The position numbers were made by a program, and so were the translations under genes. Positions 62,427 to 64,000 of a stretch of DNA of 64,000 nt are shown here, in pieces. The DNA is from Paraburkholderia sabiae (GTDB lineage Bacteria > Pseudomonadota > Gammaproteobacteria > Burkholderiales > Burkholderiaceae): NCBI RefSeq assembly GCF_030412785.1, contig NZ_CP125295.1, positions 5,766,001 to 5,830,000 on the forward strand. The letters are read 5' to 3'. The notes beneath the pieces are model-generated. The model ran no database searches, was not told the origin of the DNA, and was given only the letters and a program-made list of their open reading frames with translations. Each line of letters opens with the position of its first letter. Within the stretch, counting starts at the first letter, position 1.

Positions 62427-63434
62427 ATGCGCATGATTCTGTTCAGCAGCCGCCAGTACGACATCGACACGTTCACCGACGCGAATGCCGCGTTCCGCTA
62501 CGAGTTGCACTTCCAGGAGTCGCATCTCGAAGCGGACACGGCGATTCTCGCGGAGGGCTATGAGGTCGTGTGTCCATTCGTCAACGACAGCGTCGACGCC
62601 GCGACGCTCGAACGCCTGCACGCGGGCGGCACGCGGCTCATCGCGCTGCGCTCGGCGGGCTTCAATCACGTCGATCTGGCGGCCGCACAGCGCCTTGGCA
62701 TCGGCGTCGTACGGGTGCCCGCGTATTCGCCCTACGCAGTCGCCGAGCACGCGGTCGGGATGATCCTCGCGTTGAACCGCAAGCTCGCGCGCGCCGTCGC
62801 CCGCACGCGCGAAGGCGACTTCTCGCTGAACGGACTGCTCGGTTTCGACCTGCACGGCAAGACGGTCGGCGTGATCGGCACGGGCATCATCGGCCGATGC
62901 TTCGCGCGCATCATGGCGGGCTTCGGCATGCAGGTGCTCGCGCACGATCCCGGCCCGCCCGCCACCGAACTGCTCGCGCTCGGCGGACGCTACGTGCCGC
63001 TCGACACGCTGCTCGCGGACTCGGACATCGTCAGCCTGCATTGCCCGCTGCTGCCGTCCACCTATCACCTGATCGACCGCCACGCGCTCGCGAAGATGAA
63101 GCGCGGCGCGATGCTGATCAACACGGGACGCGGCGGGCTGGTCGAAAGCAATGCGCTGGTCGGCGCGCTCAAGAGCGGCCAGCTAGGGCATCTGGGACTG
63201 GACGTGTACGAGGAGGAAGGCGGCATCTTCTTCGAGGATCACTCGAATCTGCCGCTGCAGGACGACGTGCTCGCGCGTCTGCTGATGTTTCCCAATGTGA
63301 TCGTCACCGCGCACCAGGCGTTTTTCACGCGCGAGGCGATGACGGAGATCGCACAGACGACGCTCGGCAATGTCGAGGCGTGGCGCGATGGCACGCCACG
63401 CAATGTCGTCGAGGCGCCGCCCGCTAACGGTTGA
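62427..63434 (+). CDS. D-2-hydroxyacid dehydrogenase (D-lactate dehydrogenase type)
   Basis: A 335-residue NAD-dependent enzyme that would reduce pyruvate or a similar 2-oxoacid to the D-hydroxyacid. Substrate-loop and cofactor motifs are ALRSAGFNHVDLAAA and VGVIGTGIIGRCFARIMAGFG. The catalytic residues are Arg in NTGRGGLVESNAL, Glu in DVYEEEGGIFF and His in VTAHQAFFTREAMTEIA. The EEEGG and HSNLPLQDDVLARL phrases match fermentative D-lactate dehydrogenases. GGAG is 8-9 bases before ATG 62427; an ATG two codons later is also possible. Confidence 0.93.
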   Translation: MRMILFSSRQYDIDTFTDANAAFRYELHFQESHLEADTAILAEGYEVVCPFVNDSVDAATLERLHAGGTRLIALRSAGFNHVDLAAAQRLGIGVVRVPAYSPYAVAEHAVGMILALNRKLARAVARTREGDFSLNGLLGFDLHGKTVGVIGTGIIGRCFARIMAGFGMQVLAHDPGPPATELLALGGRYVPLDTLLADSDIVSLHCPLLPSTYHLIDRHALAKMKRGAMLINTGRGGLVESNALVGALKSGQLGHLGLDVYEEEGGIFFEDHSNLPLQDDVLARLLMFPNVIVTAHQAFFTREAMTEIAQTTLGNVEAWRDGTPRNVVEAPPANG

Positions 63435-63477
63435 CGTGCAGGTTGAAGCGTCGGGGCGGCGCATTCCTATCAATGGT

Positions 63478-64000
63478 TCAAGGCTTCGGGCGCGACCCGG
63501 CGCTCGCTTCGGCTGAAGTGGGCCGCAACGCCGTGCGTGCATCGTCGGACGCGCCGCAGTACTGACGCAGCAGCGCGGCCTCGCGCTCGTGCACTTCGAC
63601 GGGGAACCACACGGCGCCCGCCGCCATCATGTAGCGCGCGCGATGCTGCCCGTTGCGAAACGCGACCACGCCTTCGTGCTCCAGCCTGAGCATGCCGAGC
63701 AGGCCCGGCGCGCGACGCGTGCTGATCGTCACGTAGGGCATCTGCGGAATGCGCGTATTCGAAGGATCGAGAAATTCGCGGATGCCGCGCAGTTTCCCTC
63801 CATGCCATTCCTGTACGGGACGCAGCACGTAATCGGTGTCGTCGCGATCGGCGCACGCGATCAGCTTGCGTGCATCGACGAGCACGACCTGATGCCGCGT
63901 GCCGTCCGTCGTGAAGACGCGTTTCAGGCGCACATGTCCGTACGGCGGGTGTTCGTGCAACGGAACGATCCAGACGGGTTCGCTGCCGGGCGACGGCGGA
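63478..64000 (-). CDS. Plasmid fertility inhibition factor-like protein (N-terminus outside window)
   Basis: The frame is open to the right edge, so the start lies beyond 64000; at least 174 residues are visible. Stretches: VWIVPLHEHPPYGHVRLKRVFTTDG, RHQVVLVDARKLIACADRD, TRRAPGLLGMLRLEHEGVVAFRNGQHRARYMMAAGAVWFPVEVHERE. The FRNGQHRARYMMAAGA segment resembles the G-RHR motif of ParB/Srx-like folds. From memory the whole wording matches proteins annotated as plasmid fertility inhibition factor family (FiwA-like) in Burkholderia relatives. Its role on a chromosome is unclear. No other plasmid genes are in view. Confidence 0.6.
   Translation of the reverse strand, partial: PPSPGSEPVWIVPLHEHPPYGHVRLKRVFTTDGTRHQVVLVDARKLIACADRDDTDYVLRPVQEWHGGKLRGIREFLDPSNTRIPQMPYVTISTRRAPGLLGMLRLEHEGVVAFRNGQHRARYMMAAGAVWFPVEVHEREAALLRQYCGASDDARTALRPTSAEASAGSRPKP

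Overview
The window is GC-rich, densely coded DNA from a Burkholderiaceae bacterium, most likely Paraburkholderia or a close relative. The evidence is gene content and codon style: a polyphosphate glucokinase and zwf pair, xanthine dehydrogenase, AspD/AspT, and a secreted hydroxybutyrate-oligomer hydrolase. Two copies of a dispersed intergenic palindrome that I recall from Paraburkholderia genomes point the same way. No phage, insertion sequence, CRISPR array, rRNA or tRNA was recognised.

Layout. 1-4470: tail of an AraC/XylR-type activator, aldose 1-epimerase, a PepSY-like membrane protein, a divergent SDR/TetR pair and a small exported protein. 4540-12183: a minus-strand beta-galactoside operon (ABC ATPase, GH42 beta-galactosidase, binding protein, two permeases) facing a LacI regulator across a perfect 18-bp palindrome. 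12444-17134: a signalling block with a MlrA/LitR-like MerR regulator, a GAF-GGDEF cyclase, a LOV-type blue-light hybrid histidine kinase and a lipocalin. 17325-26283: aldo/keto reductase, PEBP protein, then a sugar set (polyphosphate glucokinase, glucose-6-phosphate dehydrogenase, GH63-like glucosidase, amylo-1,6-glucosidase). 26373-30120: a two-component system, an EF-hand-like protein, a Val/Pro-rich exported protein and a ferritin-like protein. 30469-36387: an RND tripartite efflux operon. 36401-36922: palindromic repeat copy A. 36985-46042: LysE, RarD and TSUP transporters, a hydroxybutyrate-oligomer hydrolase, a BON protein, an orphan membrane-anchored TAXI protein and a DsbA-fold isomerase. 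46270-51847: LysR and xdhA-xdhB-xdhC, with an unusually short XdhC. 52247-54081: an MFS transporter and repeat copy B. 54082-60780: a class V aminotransferase, aspartate 4-decarboxylase and two AspT-type antiporters. 61374-64000: LysR with a D-lactate-dehydrogenase-type enzyme, and a truncated fertility-inhibition-factor-like gene.

How the genes work together. Imported beta-galactosides would be cut by the GH42 enzyme, and galactose anomers balanced by GalM. Alpha-glucan debranching and glucosidase products would be phosphorylated with polyphosphate and passed to the oxidative pentose phosphate/Entner-Doudoroff route by Zwf. AspD with AspT is the classical aspartate-to-alanine decarboxylation/antiport pair that generates proton motive force. 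XdhA and XdhB oxidise purines.

Most notable observation. The two repeat copies are about 520-bp near-palindromes with two different arm types. Around both copies the flanking DNA has a mirror-image base skew: G+T-rich on the left and A+C-rich on the right of the top strand, over roughly 500 bp. The skew does not follow coding direction. This looks like a strand-specific mutational footprint centred on the palindrome, for example from repeated breakage and end resection.
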